A DNA stretch of 64,000 nucleotides from Marasmius tenuissimus (lineage: Eukaryota > Basidiomycota > Agaricomycetes > Agaricales > Marasmiaceae). This document shows, piece by piece, positions 30,343 to 43,286 of this stretch. Made by a program: the position numbers and the translations under genes. Where the stretch lies: contig JAQOTA010000053.1 of NCBI GenBank assembly GCA_029532415.1, positions 2,728,001 through 2,792,000 of the forward strand, written 5' to 3'. Position 1 is the stretch's first letter. Each line of letters begins with the position of its first letter. The notes beneath the pieces were generated by a model. The model ran no database searches, was not told the DNA's origin, and was given only the letters and a program-made list of their open reading frames with translations.

Positions 30343-31381
30343 CTTGTATAATGCATAGAGGACTTCAGCACGAGATCAACGTTGAGGGGGTCGAGAGGAA
30401 AGTTTGTGGTGCGTATTATGTAATACACAACCCACTGCACAGAACCTTTTGTCGACCCTTGCCCAGATGCGATCGTTTTGATACACAGGTGCCAGGATGG
30501 GGACCATACCAGAGCTACGGAAGGTCATTTCGGTGCTGATGGGTTTGATTCTTCTGCAAAACTTCTCCACCAAACGTTGCGACTGCTTGGACTTTTCCTG
30601 GTAAAGCGTAGTCACCTTTTCCAAATGACTCGCATTACTACACACTTATGGCCCCAGTAGCTACGCTACAGGCTTATGCTACTTGCATTTGCTGGTCATA
30701 AGAACTCAGGAGGGTGTAACCTTGAAGTCAGAGCAGAATGTACCTCGCAGGTCAGCTGCCTGGAGGGCTTTTTCATAACGCTGGAGCCCTTCACAAGGAC
30801 GCCGTTAATCTCCCTATGTATGGACCGTCAGTACTCAGTACTCGCGAGAGTACCCACAAACTACGGCTCAATTGGCGCCATTTCCTGGCCTTCCGTAGTT
30901 GCATCTGTTCCGCTTTCAAATCTTCACTTCGATTAGTTCCTCATGCTTCGGCTTAGAATTCTTGACTTAAGTCATGGCTTCAACTTTGTGGAGTTATGTA
31001 TCCTGGCGGAGGACGGGAGACCTAAGTAATCGAGCCTCTTCCTCGCATTCTCTAAACTTCATTTTTTCCCCTTTTGCGTTGCTGCTGTAGGTGACCTCTA
31101 TCGTTCCCCTTCCCTTCCCTTCCCTCCCCTCTTGACCGAAGCTCCCTCGCCGCACATTCAGCTGCGATTCGTCCTGTCTACCGTCGCTCTTCTATCCTAC
31201 CACATCGCGTTCAAAATTGGCAGATTTCGATTGACTCCCGCCGGTCGTTTGGAGCATGTGGCGTCGTGGACACCTTAATACCACTGTTATAAGCATACGC
31301 CGCCAGCTGCTGGAAGCTCGAACCCCAAACTCTCGATCTTTCCCCTCTTCCCCTCTCGCTGAGAGCGACTGTACCAACTCG
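30343..31381. other. Divergent promoter region with a pyrimidine tract
   Basis: About 1 kb between the antiporter (minus) and the MFS gene (plus). A C/T-rich tract (about 31100-31131) precedes the plus-strand start, as is usual for fungal promoters. The short ORFs here have no recognisable domain. Confidence 0.4.
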
Positions 31382-33504
31382 ATGGCCGCACCCTCGCCTA
31401 CACCAGAAAAACGCTCCGCTCTTGATGAAAAAGAAAATCCACCGTCAACTCAGGCTGAACCTGGTCCCGATGGCGTCTCGCAAGCAGTCAGGACGACGTG
31501 TCTAGAAAATTCATCGACATGCCCTGACGGCTCAGATGGCGGGAAGGTAGCTTGGATGATGATTGCTGGATGGTGACTCGAATCCTTCCTCGTTGCCAGT
31601 ATATTCATTGACAACAGGACAGCTGGCTGGTCCAATTTTGTACTATCGGGTGAGTTGTGCGGGCGTTACCTCAACGACTCTGACCCACGTTCACTCACAT
31701 TGGTCATTCCAGATACTCAAACGCGTTCGGAGTTTACCAAGACTTTTACACGCGCGACTTTCTGTCGAATAAAGCTCCATCCGATATCAGGTGACTCATA
31801 CTCAACTACACACCATCGCGCAAGGGAGATTCTCACTCCCGTCGTAGTTGGATCGGGAGCTTTCAACTGTTTATGCAGTATGCTCCCGGTATACTCGTTG
31901 GGCACGCGTTCGACGCTGGGTACTTGTAAGTGGCTCTATTCCCTTTCCGCATTCATCTTCTTTACCCTCTCTCGCGGTGAATGGCCGTTACTGACAGTTT
32001 TGGTCTTTTTTTCAGCCGCTCTATGCTAGCATTCGGCACATTCCTTGAAGTTTTCTCGTTGCTCATGCTGTCTCTTGCGCGCCGAGATCAGTACTACCAG
32101 ATATTTCTCGCGCAAGCCGTCGGATTAGGTCTAGGCCAAGGCCTACTGTTTATTCCTTCGTTGGCTATCATCCCACGACATTTCAAAAGACATAGAGCGT
32201 TTGCCACCGGTGTTGCTGTCACAGTAAGACTCACGATGCGCCCACCTCTTTGATCTGTTGTTGACCGCTTGATTGCCGCTTGCGACCCTCGAACGACAGG
32301 GTGCTTCGCTCGGAGGTATCATATGGCCTACTGTGCTCAATCAAACAAGCCAGAGGACCTCGTTTGCCAATGCAATCCGGATTACCGGTGGTCTGGCAGG
32401 AGTTATGCTTTGTTGCGCCAATGCACTTATGAGCCCATGTCATCCCACAAGGCCGACACCGAGGTCGGCGGAACCTACGAGAGGGAAAATGAGTAGCATA
32501 CTGAGGGATGGAGCGTTCCTGGTTTCGATTATTGCGTGAATTCCTGCTGCCTCCAGGGAGACATTGCCCAGGCGCTGACGGTCTTCACTCACCAGGGCTT
32601 GCCTTGTTGCATTCGGGCTCTTCTTTCCATGTGAGAAACCTTCTTCATGTTTCCGCTGGTCTCCGATAGTTGATCATCATGAGTTGATTCATAACAGACT
32701 TCTACCTTCAGTTGTATGCCCTAGACAAAGTTATCGGCTCGGACAGGCTTTCATTCTACGCGGTGTGTGCAAGTCCGCTCCTCGGTAATCCGCTCATTAC
32801 TCACTGCTCATACCGTATCTATTGTTTTTTTTTTGTACAGATCGCGATATTAAACGCTGGGAGCATAGTTGGCAGATTGTTACCCAACTTCTTCGCGGAC
32901 CGCGTAGGTGGCTACAACCTGATTGTCCCATGTCTCATCGCCACCTCCATCCTTCTATTCACCATGCTCAGCGTGAGTACCTCCGTGGGCGTCGTCTTGT
33001 TCGGCTTATTGTATGGATGCATGTCTGGCTCGTGTACGTATGCTCTGTTGCCTATTTTCTTAAGCGGACAGCCCGACTGAAAATCGTCGTTACTCAATCC
33101 TCCGTAGATTTATCTTTAATTCCTACTATCATCTCCCAATTGAGCAAGGACTGTCCTCATCCAGGGTGAGTTTCGCTTAACTCCTTCCCGTAATCCCGGA
33201 GTTTAGCGCTAATTCATGCTGGGTCTAGACTTCGTATGGGTTTTGCTTTTACGAGCGTGGGGTGCTGTATGCTAGTGGGGACGCCTATTGAAGGCGCTTT
33301 GCTGCATGACACCCACCACGGTGGTTTCATATGGACGAGAACCGTGATCTTTAGTGGAGTGAGCCAACATTCCGTCTTTCTACCTGAGTGTATTCTGACC
33401 CTCAGCCGTAGGTGATGGTCATGAGTGGCACACTAGGAATGTTGCTTTCACGATATCTCTTTGTTCGTTCTGGAAGAAACGGGGTGTGCGGACAGCTGGT
33501 CTAG
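31382..33504 (+). CDS. MFS transporter, monocarboxylate (MCT/SLC16) type
   Basis: About nine short exons. The start at 31382 (MAAPSPTPEKRSA) gives an acidic, Pro-rich N-terminus. The MCT-type helix 1 region follows (GGKVAWMMIAG, then FCTIGYSNAFGVYQDFYTR across introns) and WIGSFQLFMQY. Later come FAQAVGLGLGQGLLFIPSL-type residues in exon 4 (AVGLGLGQGLLFIPSLAII), the helix 4-5 loop ASLGGIIWPTVLN, NAGSIVGRLLPNFFADRVG, and the final exon with LRMGFAFTSVGCCMLVGTPI to the stop at 33502-33504. MCT-like carriers in fungi move monocarboxylates, riboflavin or other small organic solutes; the substrate is not predictable. Exon edges around 32.2-32.7 kb are approximate. Confidence 0.82.
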
Positions 33505-33700
33505 TCCTTTACAGAACGAACAATTTCCGTCACGGATTGATGTACCACAATCAGCATTCATTGATTGAACCAAGACGTTCGAGCCATTACTTGTAGCCGA
33601 TGATCTATTCTAATAAACTTACAATACTCCTAACACTTAGATACAATGCACAAAGGCGCATTCTCCCCAACGAGATTTTGAACCAGGTCTATGGCGTCCG

Positions 33701-36469
33701 TTACCGATGTCGCAACTCCCTGGACAGCCTCCAACACAGGATGAAGGCAACAAACGCAGCAGCTCCCCCAATTCTGGAGAATGTGTGAGTTTTGTCGCCA
33801 CCCAGGCGAATGGCAAGTTAGAGGCTCACCTGAAGATGTAGACCACCGAATTAGATTTTGCGGTGGCTTCCAGCTCTTGCAGTTCCTCTAGTATGGTGTC
33901 TTGATCACTTGCGTCGTCCCGTACGAAGAGTAGTTTTGAGATATGGGCTGCTGCCGTCGCTACAGCAGTGTTATTATCCGTGCGATTGGCAGTAGTAGGG
34001 TGCTTGACATGTATCACACTCTTAGAGGGATCGAAGATGGCGAAGATGATGGATGCAATACCCGTCACAAGGAATTGGGGTATGACGATGAAGACGTTGT
34101 GTATTCCCTGTGAAAATTCAGTCCTCCGCGCTGATAAAGCAAGAACAGGTAAATTTACCAATATTATTCCAGCTTTGGCGCTGAGGGTACCTGGACCACC
34201 GTGATTTTCAGCAATTCCAGCGTTATCCTCCTCATCCCGTGTCCGTCCAACTAGCACGGTATCTTCTCCCTCGTCATCTTCATCCTGCGGATACTGACGC
34301 TCGCCTTGACCTCCGCTGGGTATATCAACTGTGCTAATGCCTGCCCCCGCGTTGCCCAAAAGCGCTGATCGGTTTTGGGCGTCTCCCCTCCTCCTCTCTT
34401 CGACATCTTCGTCTGAATCTTCATCAGAGTCATCCTGAAGAGCGAAAGCAGCCTCGTGTCCATTTTCACGCGTACCCAACATTGAGAGTTCGCGCCGGCT
34501 CTCAGAGCTAGCTCTGGCAAGAGTTATGCTCTCACTACGTCTATGTCGTGTGTCGGTGAGCTGAATCGAGCCCGAGTCCTCCGCGAGAGCCGAGGGCTCA
34601 GTGAGAATGGCCTCTCCGAGCTGGCAGTCAGAAGCCGTTACTCAGAGAAACGACGAAACGAGAGCCCACGCGACTCACCAGAGCGAAAGGCACCCATTGA
34701 GTAACAGCCCATGAGAATCCCGTGATTGCGATCAGAATGGTCGCGCCTGTAACTGAACCAGTAAAGCTAAAAACAGATCCATCAGTAAGCTGCAAAAGGG
34801 TACAACGGGAAGTTCTGACAATGTTCCGAGCATACAAAGCGCAAAAACTGCGTGACTGGCAGCCCAGAGGCTCGAAAGGTGTACTTGCATCGCTTCGGGG
34901 ATGGCAAAGCTCGAAATCCGATGTATGGCGTCCTTTAACACGTTCGAAGAGTAACTGGGCATATTTCGGTGAATTTCACCACCGCCAGCTCCACTCAAAT
35001 TGTGAGAACTCCCGAATCCATTCTCCACTGTTTGCTGGTGTCTTCTTTGTTTCCTTTTCCTCGAGTTTGTGGATGCCTCTGTCACGAAATAAGGCAACAC
35101 GAAGTTGACAAACAGGGTAATCAAGGAGGAATAAAAGAGTGCACGGGAGCCCAATCGCGACGATTCCGTGTTGAGTAGGGAGAGGGTCTCAGGCGTTATC
35201 TCGGAAGAGGGAGATCCAGGTGGGGGTACAACACTAACTGTAGCATAGAAAGCTCTTTTGTTGAGGTCACCAATGTAGACCGAAGTGTAGAAGAGGATCG
35301 GAAACCAGCCCAACCAAGCGCTGAGGGGGCGTTAGGACCGCCCACAAGTAAGTCATCGAGGTACCAGACTCACAAAAATTGTATCATGCACTATTGACAG
35401 AGTCTGAGTGGATCGCAAGTCTACCATGAAAGGAGCCACGCACGATTTGCCGTATTACTCGAGGCAGTGTTAGCATATTTATCCATATATCCTTGAGCTC
35501 CTGCACGAATTTTCGGAACGGACTGAATAGGAATACCCATCAGCCGGCTGGATACGCAAAGCAAACGACAATGGACAGACCCGGGAGCCCCAGCTTGAGG
35601 TTTATCGAGTAGTACTCTTTCCCTGACCGTGACGGACGTCGTGATATGTGTGGCAAGTAGAACGAACACCCCGATCAGGCTCAGCACCTCGAGCTGTGTC
35701 GACCCCAAAAATGGAAAGCTTTGCGGCAAGTCCATTTTACCACTGCAAAAGACGTGTCAAGGTGTATCGGAGGTGAAGAACAAAACCACGCACATGAAAA
35801 AGCCGAAAACACTTCCAATTGCGAGCATTTTGGCTGCCCAAGCGTTACCCGCAGGCTGAAGCTCTGATGGTAAGGTGTCCACAAGTAGGGCTCGGTCCAT
35901 AGCCTGTACTGGAAGCGAAGTGAGCAATGTGTTCTTCCTTTAGACAGAGGCCTCGTCGTACCCGCGTTGATACTGAAGTCGATGATATAGATCGACAGAA
36001 CTGCGAGAGATATGACTAGGGAGGTGCTCTACTCTGGATGGTCAGTCTTTGAGCATGAAGTATGATTGAGAACACGCACGTCCCGGATAAACCACCCCGC
36101 GACGACCTTCGTCCACCCTAAGAGTAAAAGTGCGACGGTACAAACTGCTGCTCCCAACAGCATATATGGTCTTCTCCTTCCCCATCGCGATGTGTTGTTA
36201 TCCGCCAATACACCTATCACAGGTTGAACAATCAAACCGGACAACGGCCCTGCAACGAAAACCACAGCCATTGCCGACTTGGATAATCCTAGCGAGAGTA
36301 GGTAGGGCGACCCATTGGACATTTCAACCGACCATGCTATTTGTACTCCGATAAGACATATTGTGAGAGTTGGGAGATGAAGCCATGAAGGGCCACGAAT
36401 ATGAGATTGTCCGGAAAACCGACCACCGACCGACCCAGAGTTCAAGACTGCAAAGCCACCTCCAGTCAT
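33701..36469 (-). CDS. Sucrose/glycoside-proton symporter-like transporter (GPH/SLC45 family)
   Basis: Multi-exon minus-strand gene. The N-terminal part has LTICLIGVQIAWSVEMSNGSPYLLSLGLSKS, a family signature, and VIGVLADNNTSRWGRRRPYM with the RWGRRRP loop of GPH sugar carriers. Downstream exons give the YTS-type helices, LGTLSELPVVPF, ITGFSWAVTQWVPFAL, then a long acidic cytosolic loop (DDSDEDSDEDVEERRRGDAQ). The last helices are HNVFIVIPQFLVTGIASIIF and GGAAAFVAFILCWRLSREL, ending at 33701. It probably imports alpha-glucosides or sucrose with protons at the plasma membrane. Met 36469 is chosen; an ORF from 36640 exists but does not splice in frame to it. Confidence 0.85.
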
Positions 36470-36835
36470 GGAGACTGCGGATAAGGTTGGTGAAGTTGCT
36501 CTAGAACTAGATTTAAGAAAGAAAATAAGAGAATAGGTGATAATACTCACCAAGCTATCACCACTAGTATCTTCTGAATATCTCAATGAAGGCGAGCACA
36601 CAGAAGCAGCGACGTGTTTGATGTCATCGCCGACTCCCACGTGATACCTACCTGCTTAAGCGCTGGGAGTCTCACTTAGACTGTTGCCCACCCGACGTCC
36701 AGCTACTGTCACCTTATAATAGTGCTAATTCGAGAAATAAAACTCCAATGATACCAAGTGTGAATTGATGAACGATTCCGGAAAGTTTTCTTCCGTCTGT
36801 GAGATTGTCAATGTCCTTGGGCAACTGCTCATATT

Positions 36836-36919
36836 GGCTACCTGGCGCAATGGTAGCGCGTTTGGCTTCGATTACCAAGCGGTACCAAAAGGTTGCAGGT
36901 TCGAGTCCTGCGGTGGTCA
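36836..36919 (+). tRNA. tRNA-Arg (TCG) with a 12-nt intron
   Basis: Acceptor GGCTACC/GGTGGTC, D arm GCGC AATGGTA GCGC, anticodon stem TTTGG/CCAAA with loop CTTCGA plus A, so the anticodon is TCG. The 12-base intron (TTACCAAGCGGT) follows position 37. Variable loop AGGTT, T arm GCAGG TTCGAGT CCTGC, discriminator A. A T7 run at 36920 terminates pol III. The mature length is 72 nt. The intron placement decides the identity; without it no legal cloverleaf forms. Confidence 0.88.
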
Positions 36920-37040
36920 TTTTTTTCAATGTTATCCTGCATTTGCCGAGGGTCGTGAACTCGTTCAACTCATTCCGTGTGAAGTAATGTACAGTTTGTA
37001 ACACTTGGAGGCTATCATCTCGCTGACGTCCGGTATGTAA

Positions 37041-38677
37041 CTAGAAGATTGTGCCGTCACTCTCCAGCTCGAAGGGTGGGCCGCCAGTCTCGGGTCGTTT
37101 CTGTTTGGCAATTTCCCTTCCTCCTTTCCAGGTAGCACTCTCGAGAATCTGAGGTAAAGTGAGCTGCTGTGGTGTGAGCCCAAAGTTGGCTCGAATAGCA
37201 TCTGCGATTCGGTCGCTGCGGAACTTATCTGTCAGATCAGGTCCAGAACTTCAACGATAGAACTGACAGCAAGATCACGGTTAGAGCTCTCCATTCCACA
37301 ACTGCCGGATCAGCTGCTGATGCTCGCGGAAGGCCGGATTTAGCGTCGACAGGAAGCGCATTCGGCTTCAAGGTTAGGACACCGAGGTCCAGGAAGAGAC
37401 CTCCTGTGCACATTCAAAAGACAAAAGGCTGAGTGGCAATGTTCTTGACAGTAGTTCGACATACCATTTCGATACTCTGGTAATCCCGTCATATCCTCCA
37501 CGCCGGTAAACCGCAAATCGGTGGTGTGCTCGATCGCTTCTACGATGCTGTAAGTCATCCACTGAGTGAGCTTGTGAAAGGGAACGAGATTATCTCCTTC
37601 TCCACTTGATCCGGACTTGAGTGCACCACAGGGCCAAACATCGCCGAGCGATACTCCGGCGAGTTTCGTACGAGAGGCTGGCCAGATTGAGTTAAGGCCA
37701 TCCCCTAAGACGTGCCAAAGAGCAGAGATGTGTACGTTCTTCGTGGAACCTTCCAGCTTTGACTGTGTATCGAGGAAATCTGTACAATTGGAAGGGTCGA
37801 TTAGCGCGTAAGAGAATGATCATAGCCAGGACAAACCAATTGAATTCCCCGGGCGCCCCTCCTTTCCAAATAAATCGGAACTGGCAAGGAGGGCCGAACT
37901 AAGGTTCTTCAGGAGAGAGGCACGACCTTCTAGGCCAACGAGGGGATTACTTTCCGACACCTGCATTCCTGATGCGAGAACATCTGGCTTAATCTTAGAT
38001 AGAGCGCTGGCTGTGCGCGTGATTGAAACCGTTCAGTTGACAGGAGGATGCGAGTCGGAGTGGGTCTAGACATACCATCTACCCGGTAGGGCTGCTTGGG
38101 GTCGCTAGAGAAGGTCCCATCTTCGAACATATGGAAGCTGGCAATCGCGAGTCCCTCCGATCTACTGTATCTCGCGTTTGTTTTCTTCTCGTGATAAGCC
38201 CAGTCTTTGCCGGCACCCGCATCGAGTAGAACAGACACGACGAAGAAATCGACAAGTCGTTTTCCTTGTTCCTGTTTGACAATGCCCTCCGAGGACCATT
38301 TCTCAAGCAGTGGACCGATACGGGATCCACCTGGCTCAGCATGTCTCCAACGACCGTGAGGCGGGATCTGTGTCGATTCAAGAAAAGGTGATCCGTATAC
38401 ATGGTGCATGACTCACCGTATCAAATTTCGTGCCAAAATCACGCTAGTGTACATGGAGTGCGTCAACCTTAAGTGGGCTCAGAGGCAAAACGGAACCCAC
38501 TGTTACGATTCCTGAACAAAACTTGGCAGCGTCTGCCTCCTTTTCAGGGTGGTAGTCGAAGTACTCTAGTTTGCCTTGTTTTGCGAGTTCGAAGACCTGA
38601 CTACAGCGATCGCGAATAGCGGGAAGAGTACGCAGATACCTGGCTTTGTGCTCGAGACTTTCCGTAGTGAGATTCAT
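37041..38677 (-). CDS. URC4: DUF1688 protein, uracil catabolism protein 4 (URC4/Urg3)
   Basis: Multi-exon minus-strand gene of about 430 codons. Conserved segments run in order: KARYLRTLPAIRDRCSQVFELA, then the family hallmark IPPHGRWRHAEPGGSRI. Next come ARYSRSEGLAIASFHMFEDG, GRASLLKNLSSALLASSDLF, WHVLGDGLNSIWPASRTKLA, VSLGDVWPCGAL, LVPFHKLTQWMTYSIVEAIE and GLFLDLGVLTLK, ending DGTIF at 37041. In yeasts URC4 belongs to the URC pathway that degrades uracil; the chemical step is not settled. The start at 38677 fits the family N-terminus, and one more upstream exon is possible. No other pyrimidine-catabolism gene lies nearby. Confidence 0.9.
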
Positions 38678-38934
38678 TGCGATAGCGGAGGCTGAGATGG
38701 GGGTTACGTTAAGATGCGTGCAGGGTTCAATCTGAATTAGCGAGGTGTACTTACAGCTACATTACGTATTAGGCAGGCATTCAGATAAGATAAGATGTAA
38801 ATTCTAGTACCGCCGTCGGAAGCAGCTACTACAAGGGTTACTGGAGGTGCCATTCTGTCCTTTCTGGGCAGGACGCATCCTGTAACACATTTCCTGGTCA
38901 GTAAGGATGTCGGCTCATGTTCGATGTAACGTGC

Positions 38935-39284
38935 TTACCATTTTGTACACGTCTCGGCGCAATTGGGACAATACCCCTTTGGTGCATGAGCCTTGCTGTA
39001 AACGCAGGTGGCTTTTCCACAGTCAATCTGATGTTCGGCTTTAGTACAACTAAGATGCGCGTGGATCTCCCATATGTAACGCACAGTGCTACCTGCGTCG
39101 ACAGGAGAGGAATGTCCGCAGATGAATGTGACGAAGTCCATCCGACGATAGCACATTTCTGAGAGTCTGTAACGGCTGGACGTGAGGTACTAGGTGACAG
39201 ACGAATTGAGGCGCGAGGGTTTGCTGTGGGGTTGTCGGAAGAGGTCGAGAAGCTGGACGAGCTGGAGAAGTGGTAAGAGGTCAT
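38935..39284 (-). CDS. Small Cys/His-rich protein, function unknown
   Basis: The main exon (about 39158-38935) encodes DFVTFICGHSSPVD, then HLSCTKAEHQIDCGKATCVY and YCPNCAETCTKW. Cys and His pairs are spaced like a small zinc-binding domain. The upstream exon from 39284 (MTSYHFSSSSSFSTSS) is Ser-rich. Joining the two in frame needs a donor GTCTGT and a 44-bp intron, so the first exon is uncertain. An alternative splice at the final TG|GTAAGC could extend the C-terminus into the exon near 38.87 kb. Similar small Cys-rich proteins occur in basidiomycetes; none is characterised as far as I know. Confidence 0.5.
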
Positions 39285-42200
39285 CCCTCTTTTAAATACA
39301 CTTGGTGAAAGCAATCGTAATCAGACAAACTTGGAGTGAGCGGTAGACCGGTAGAGGCCGTGCTGCCTAAGAATTCACTTGATATGTCCCGAGAATAGCG
39401 TAGAATTTAGAGATGAAAGGGAGCATTGAGTAGAGAGCTGTAACTTCGGCTGCAATCGATCAAATCCGCCCTTGAACATGTCCCTTTAGCCAGTCTCAAT
39501 AACTATCTGTAGACGGAGCAAGGGGAAAAGGTAATAAAGGACCGGTGATTGGGTTGGAAATCATGTGGTTGTTGCTTGCACCAACGAATTTCCAATGACT
39601 CTTTTCAAGACCGCTCGAATGCTGCTAATCGGACGTTGAAGTCCTACAGCATAACCGCGACAAGGTGAAGTCAGTGCATGACTTGTTGTGAGTTGTAGAA
39701 GAGAAAACAATTAAAAGAGGGATTGACGTTGAGGCCCATATCTCCCTACACTTTCCTTACGAGATAATGCGTCGAAGGCAAAGCCGTGTTAACGCCAGTG
39801 CCATTTGGTATGCTGGCTGAACAATTCAAACGCCTTGAGCAAATGTCCGTTAACTGGAATTAGATAGCACGCGTACTCACCGTCATACTTTCCGCCGAAT
39901 TGATGGCGCTTTCTGACATACCCTGTTCAGTTGACGCGAGTAATCGAGTGATGATCTCAGGACCTGTCCTCCATCTAAGAAGAAACCAAGACATCATGTA
40001 GCCAAAGGACGAATGTGGAGAAACTATGTCACGGAAGCGGCGAATGCGTATGGTTTAAGATAGTATGTATCCTAATTCTTTACTTGTGCGACATCGTTGC
40101 GTAAATTTCCTTCAGCTTCCGTGCAAAAACGCGTCAATTAGTCGGAGAGATCGAGTATGAACGCGCAAGGACCCAATCCATAGGCAGCGTCGGGTTCGCA
40201 CTTTCCTTCCGAAAGATACGATCTTGCTCATTCCCTGGTATTTTGACAGGAGCGACGCTTCGTCCGGCCAAGGTGAGAGTGTTCGTATGATGGAGAAACC
40301 CTAGGTCCAGTGGGTTACACGCCTTGAGATATTCGGCCGCTCTATCATAATAGAGTCTAACTGCCTGGGGTCCATCATCATTCATGGTTATCGTTGGAGA
40401 GAGCGAATCTTCTTCCTTGGACCTCCGATCATAGTCATCTATGTAATAACACGTCTTGATCCATTGCTGCCATGTACGAGGTCAAGTGGCACTCACTCGG
40501 AAGTTAAGCATCTCCCCGCGGTGAACGGTTTTCCACCATTTTCCAAATGCAGCAGTGTTGATGTCAATCAGAACACCATAAAAATCAAGATGCAGTCAAA
40601 TTGATGTTCCGCTTCAATAACGCCCATGCTTCGAAAAACAAAAAGTCAGCCGTATTTGAGGCGCTTACGAGCGACATAGATCCAAGTGCCCAACCATTTC
40701 GGGCATGAACCGCGTCATATATGCATACTAGGCTACAAAGTAGCTGAAAGTTCCGTTGTGTCGTGATGTGTGCCTGCTTTCCGAGCTTGAAGCACCTCCG
40801 TAAATGTCTGGGCCGAGATTACTAGGAGATCCCGCCACGGAGCCGACCAAGTACTCGGGATGACCGTTGCACATACCGCTGGAACCGTCCTGCAAGTAAG
40901 GCGTCGAGTGTCGTTATGAGCTCGGTCTCCAGGCCGACAAAGAGGGTTACTTTGGAGGCGTAGAGTCACAGTGCCTTGAGGCGATGTCTTCTTGGGCAAA
41001 TCCATTGAACTTGTCTAGTTTGCGAATCTAAACCTTTCTGGTTTGATGGACCAGAAATGAATGATATACCGGTAAAATAAGGACGCGCCAAGTTTGCGAG
41101 ATATCGATCTTGCTGTTCGGTATCTCGGGACATGTTCTGTAAGTCCGTACAATTCAAAACCTCGATGTGTTCCAATATCACTTCCTTCAGTCAAGTGTGC
41201 CACTGGTGTGCTTGCAGAGTTGTCCGAGATGAGGTGATGGGGCTGAAGGTCATCATCAGCGTGGGAACTGCACAGAGCGCGAAATAAGCAAGGGGGTACA
41301 GCCACGAGCACTCCTCTGCTTCAGCCACATTGTCCTCTCAGCCTTGCAATTCGATTCGATTAGGGAACCCCATTATCTCGTTTTCTTCCTCTAAATGACA
41401 CTGAAGACAGCGGCAAATGTCATATCCAATGGAACATGTCGCGAGTAGACATTCTCTTCCCTCGGGCGGGACCCCTGCAAATGTCTTAGGTGGCACTGCG
41501 CAGCCTCTTGCACTCAAAACTATACGTATGAAGATTGAATACTTTTCCTGTGAGCTTTTCTCTTTCTTCATTTGATACTGGAATTTCATACCTGATGAAC
41601 TAATTTCCCTCAGGCCTCAGGTCCCCGGCTCGGGTACGTTTGCGTGGCGTTTGAAAATCATCCCGAGTTACCCTCGCTCTAGCTCTCAGCTCCTGGAATT
41701 AAAGGCACATAAATCAGGGCCACGCCATCTTCAGGTCCTAGGCTAGTGCTAGACGTATGTCAAACCCAATGGCCTTGGCCATTTCCACACAGGAGGCAAT
41801 GGCTAAAGACTTTCACGATACGTACACGGCACACATTCAAAGCTTGTGGTACCTGGCCAGTGCAACGTTTGGTTCTTTATTGTGCGAGGCTCTCCGACCT
41901 CCCGGTTATTCTCAATCACGTCCCTTTCTTTCAGCCGAGCTCTATGACCAAGGATGACCACCACCTGTCAGGCGGTTGACGCCACTCCCGATTTTTTAGT
42001 GACGAAAGTTTCACAATTTTTCCAGTTCTCGTACATGATCACGTGATTCGTGACATCTCGCGTCCGACTCTCATGAAGTTCCCATTGAGTCTATGCCATG
42101 ATCCATGGACCGTTTTCCGGTCGCCTTTACCGCAGTTTTCTCCATGGCGAGCATGTTTCTCACGTATATCGTCGTTTTCACGCGGAGAAAGCCGTATGTC

Positions 42201-42554
42201 CTTCTACCACTATATTCTCCACGCGGTAAGTTCACTAACATCTTGAAGCATATTAGCGAGACGTGGTGGGAGAGGAGGTTGAAGATATACCGTATTTCCA
42301 CCCCGAGTTCCTTCGCATCCCGACCTTGGATCAGTAAGCAGACTGCAGTTATTATTATCCACATGTCTAGGGACCGTTTGTTCGACTTCGGATTACACGA
42401 CTTCCGCGTATTTCCGCTGTGGTCTCGCTTCAGCCTATCTCCGCACGACGTTGAGTCTAGTTTCTCAGTTCTTTCATACTTAAGCAGCCGAAAGATGCAA
42501 ACATCCCCAAGGTCTCCCATTCACGCTCATTTGCCATCTCACTTAGTCCATCAA
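39285..42554. other. Gene-poor stretch with only fragmentary ORFs
   Basis: About 3.2 kb without a recognisable gene. Minus-strand ORFs at 41311-41015, 41181-40966, 41005-40733 and 40385-40134 have protein-like composition (for example LQNMSRDTEQQDRYLANLAR) but cannot be spliced into one reading frame. This may be a decayed or lineage-specific gene. No LTR or other repeat is seen. Confidence 0.35.
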
Positions 42555-43286
42555 ATGCATTTGAACCAACTCCATTTTCTCCTGGCTGCCGCCTTCTTCA
42601 CGCAATCTCTTGCTCAGGCGACCCCCAAAATCCCATACTATATTATCACGAATGCCGAGACCCCGTCCCTTGGTCGTCCAGGTTTGACACCTGTTGGACG
42701 GCAGAGGGCAGAGTCCTGTATACCCAGCGTGGGGTGCTTGTCAAATCTGCCAGTTCTGACACTTACCCATAATCTCCCCTTAGGTATTTTCACAAATGAA
42801 TATCGGTCTTATCATTACCTGCAAGGTCGACAAGGATGGAGAGGAAGGTCTCGGATGCCCTGCCGCTAACGAGACCGCTCTCCCACTCGCGAAAGCGCTC
42901 AATGTGAATATCACAACTTGGTGCGAAATTCACCAGCTTTCATGGGTAGCCACCCTCATCATCTAACATAGTGGTACTGGAGAGGAATCCAACGATGAAT
43001 GTGTTCACAACAAGATCAGGAAATTCAACAAAGAGAGCAATCAATCTGTCCTGATTGTCTGGGATGCTTTAGGTATGGACGACCTCATGGAAAACGCTGA
43101 CGTGAATGACGCCGGCTTGGACGAGGACACATTGGGTATGCAGTGAGTATTTGGACTTTGTACTTACCCGCGACCAAGCTGCTCAACGCGTTCCGTCAAA
43201 GTCCCGACCTCATTCTCACCGTCGTCTCCGGCAAACGTACGGGCCAAAGTTCGATGAACTGTACTGCGCTTGATGGACCTGCTTGA
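42555..43286 (+). CDS. Secreted protein of a fungal phosphoglycerate-mutase-like family
   Basis: The start at 42555 gives a signal peptide (MHLNQLHFLLAAAFFTQSLA). The mature N-terminus PKIPYYIITNAETPSLGRPG, followed by LTPVGRQRAESC, is the pattern of a histidine-phosphatase-like fungal family. The usual catalytic RHG is not present (ITNAET in its place). Introns follow AESCIPS and ITT. Exons carry VFSQMNIGLIITC, ECVHNKIRKFNKESNQSVLIVWDAL and the C-terminal SGKRTGQSSMNCTALDGPA. Loss of RHG suggests a non-catalytic paralogue. An alternative start at 42495 would bury the signal peptide. Family placement is from memory of similar proteins and is moderate. Confidence 0.65.

Noticed and set aside
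31099..31131. Pyrimidine tract as a microsatellite or origin
   Set aside because: C/T-rich stretches just upstream of starts are ordinary in fungal promoters.
42105..42500. Membrane-protein ORF starting MDRFPVAFTAVFSMA
   Set aside because: It runs into the 5' region of the secreted-protein gene, lacks any family signature, and its hydrophobic start is isolated. Treated as leader.
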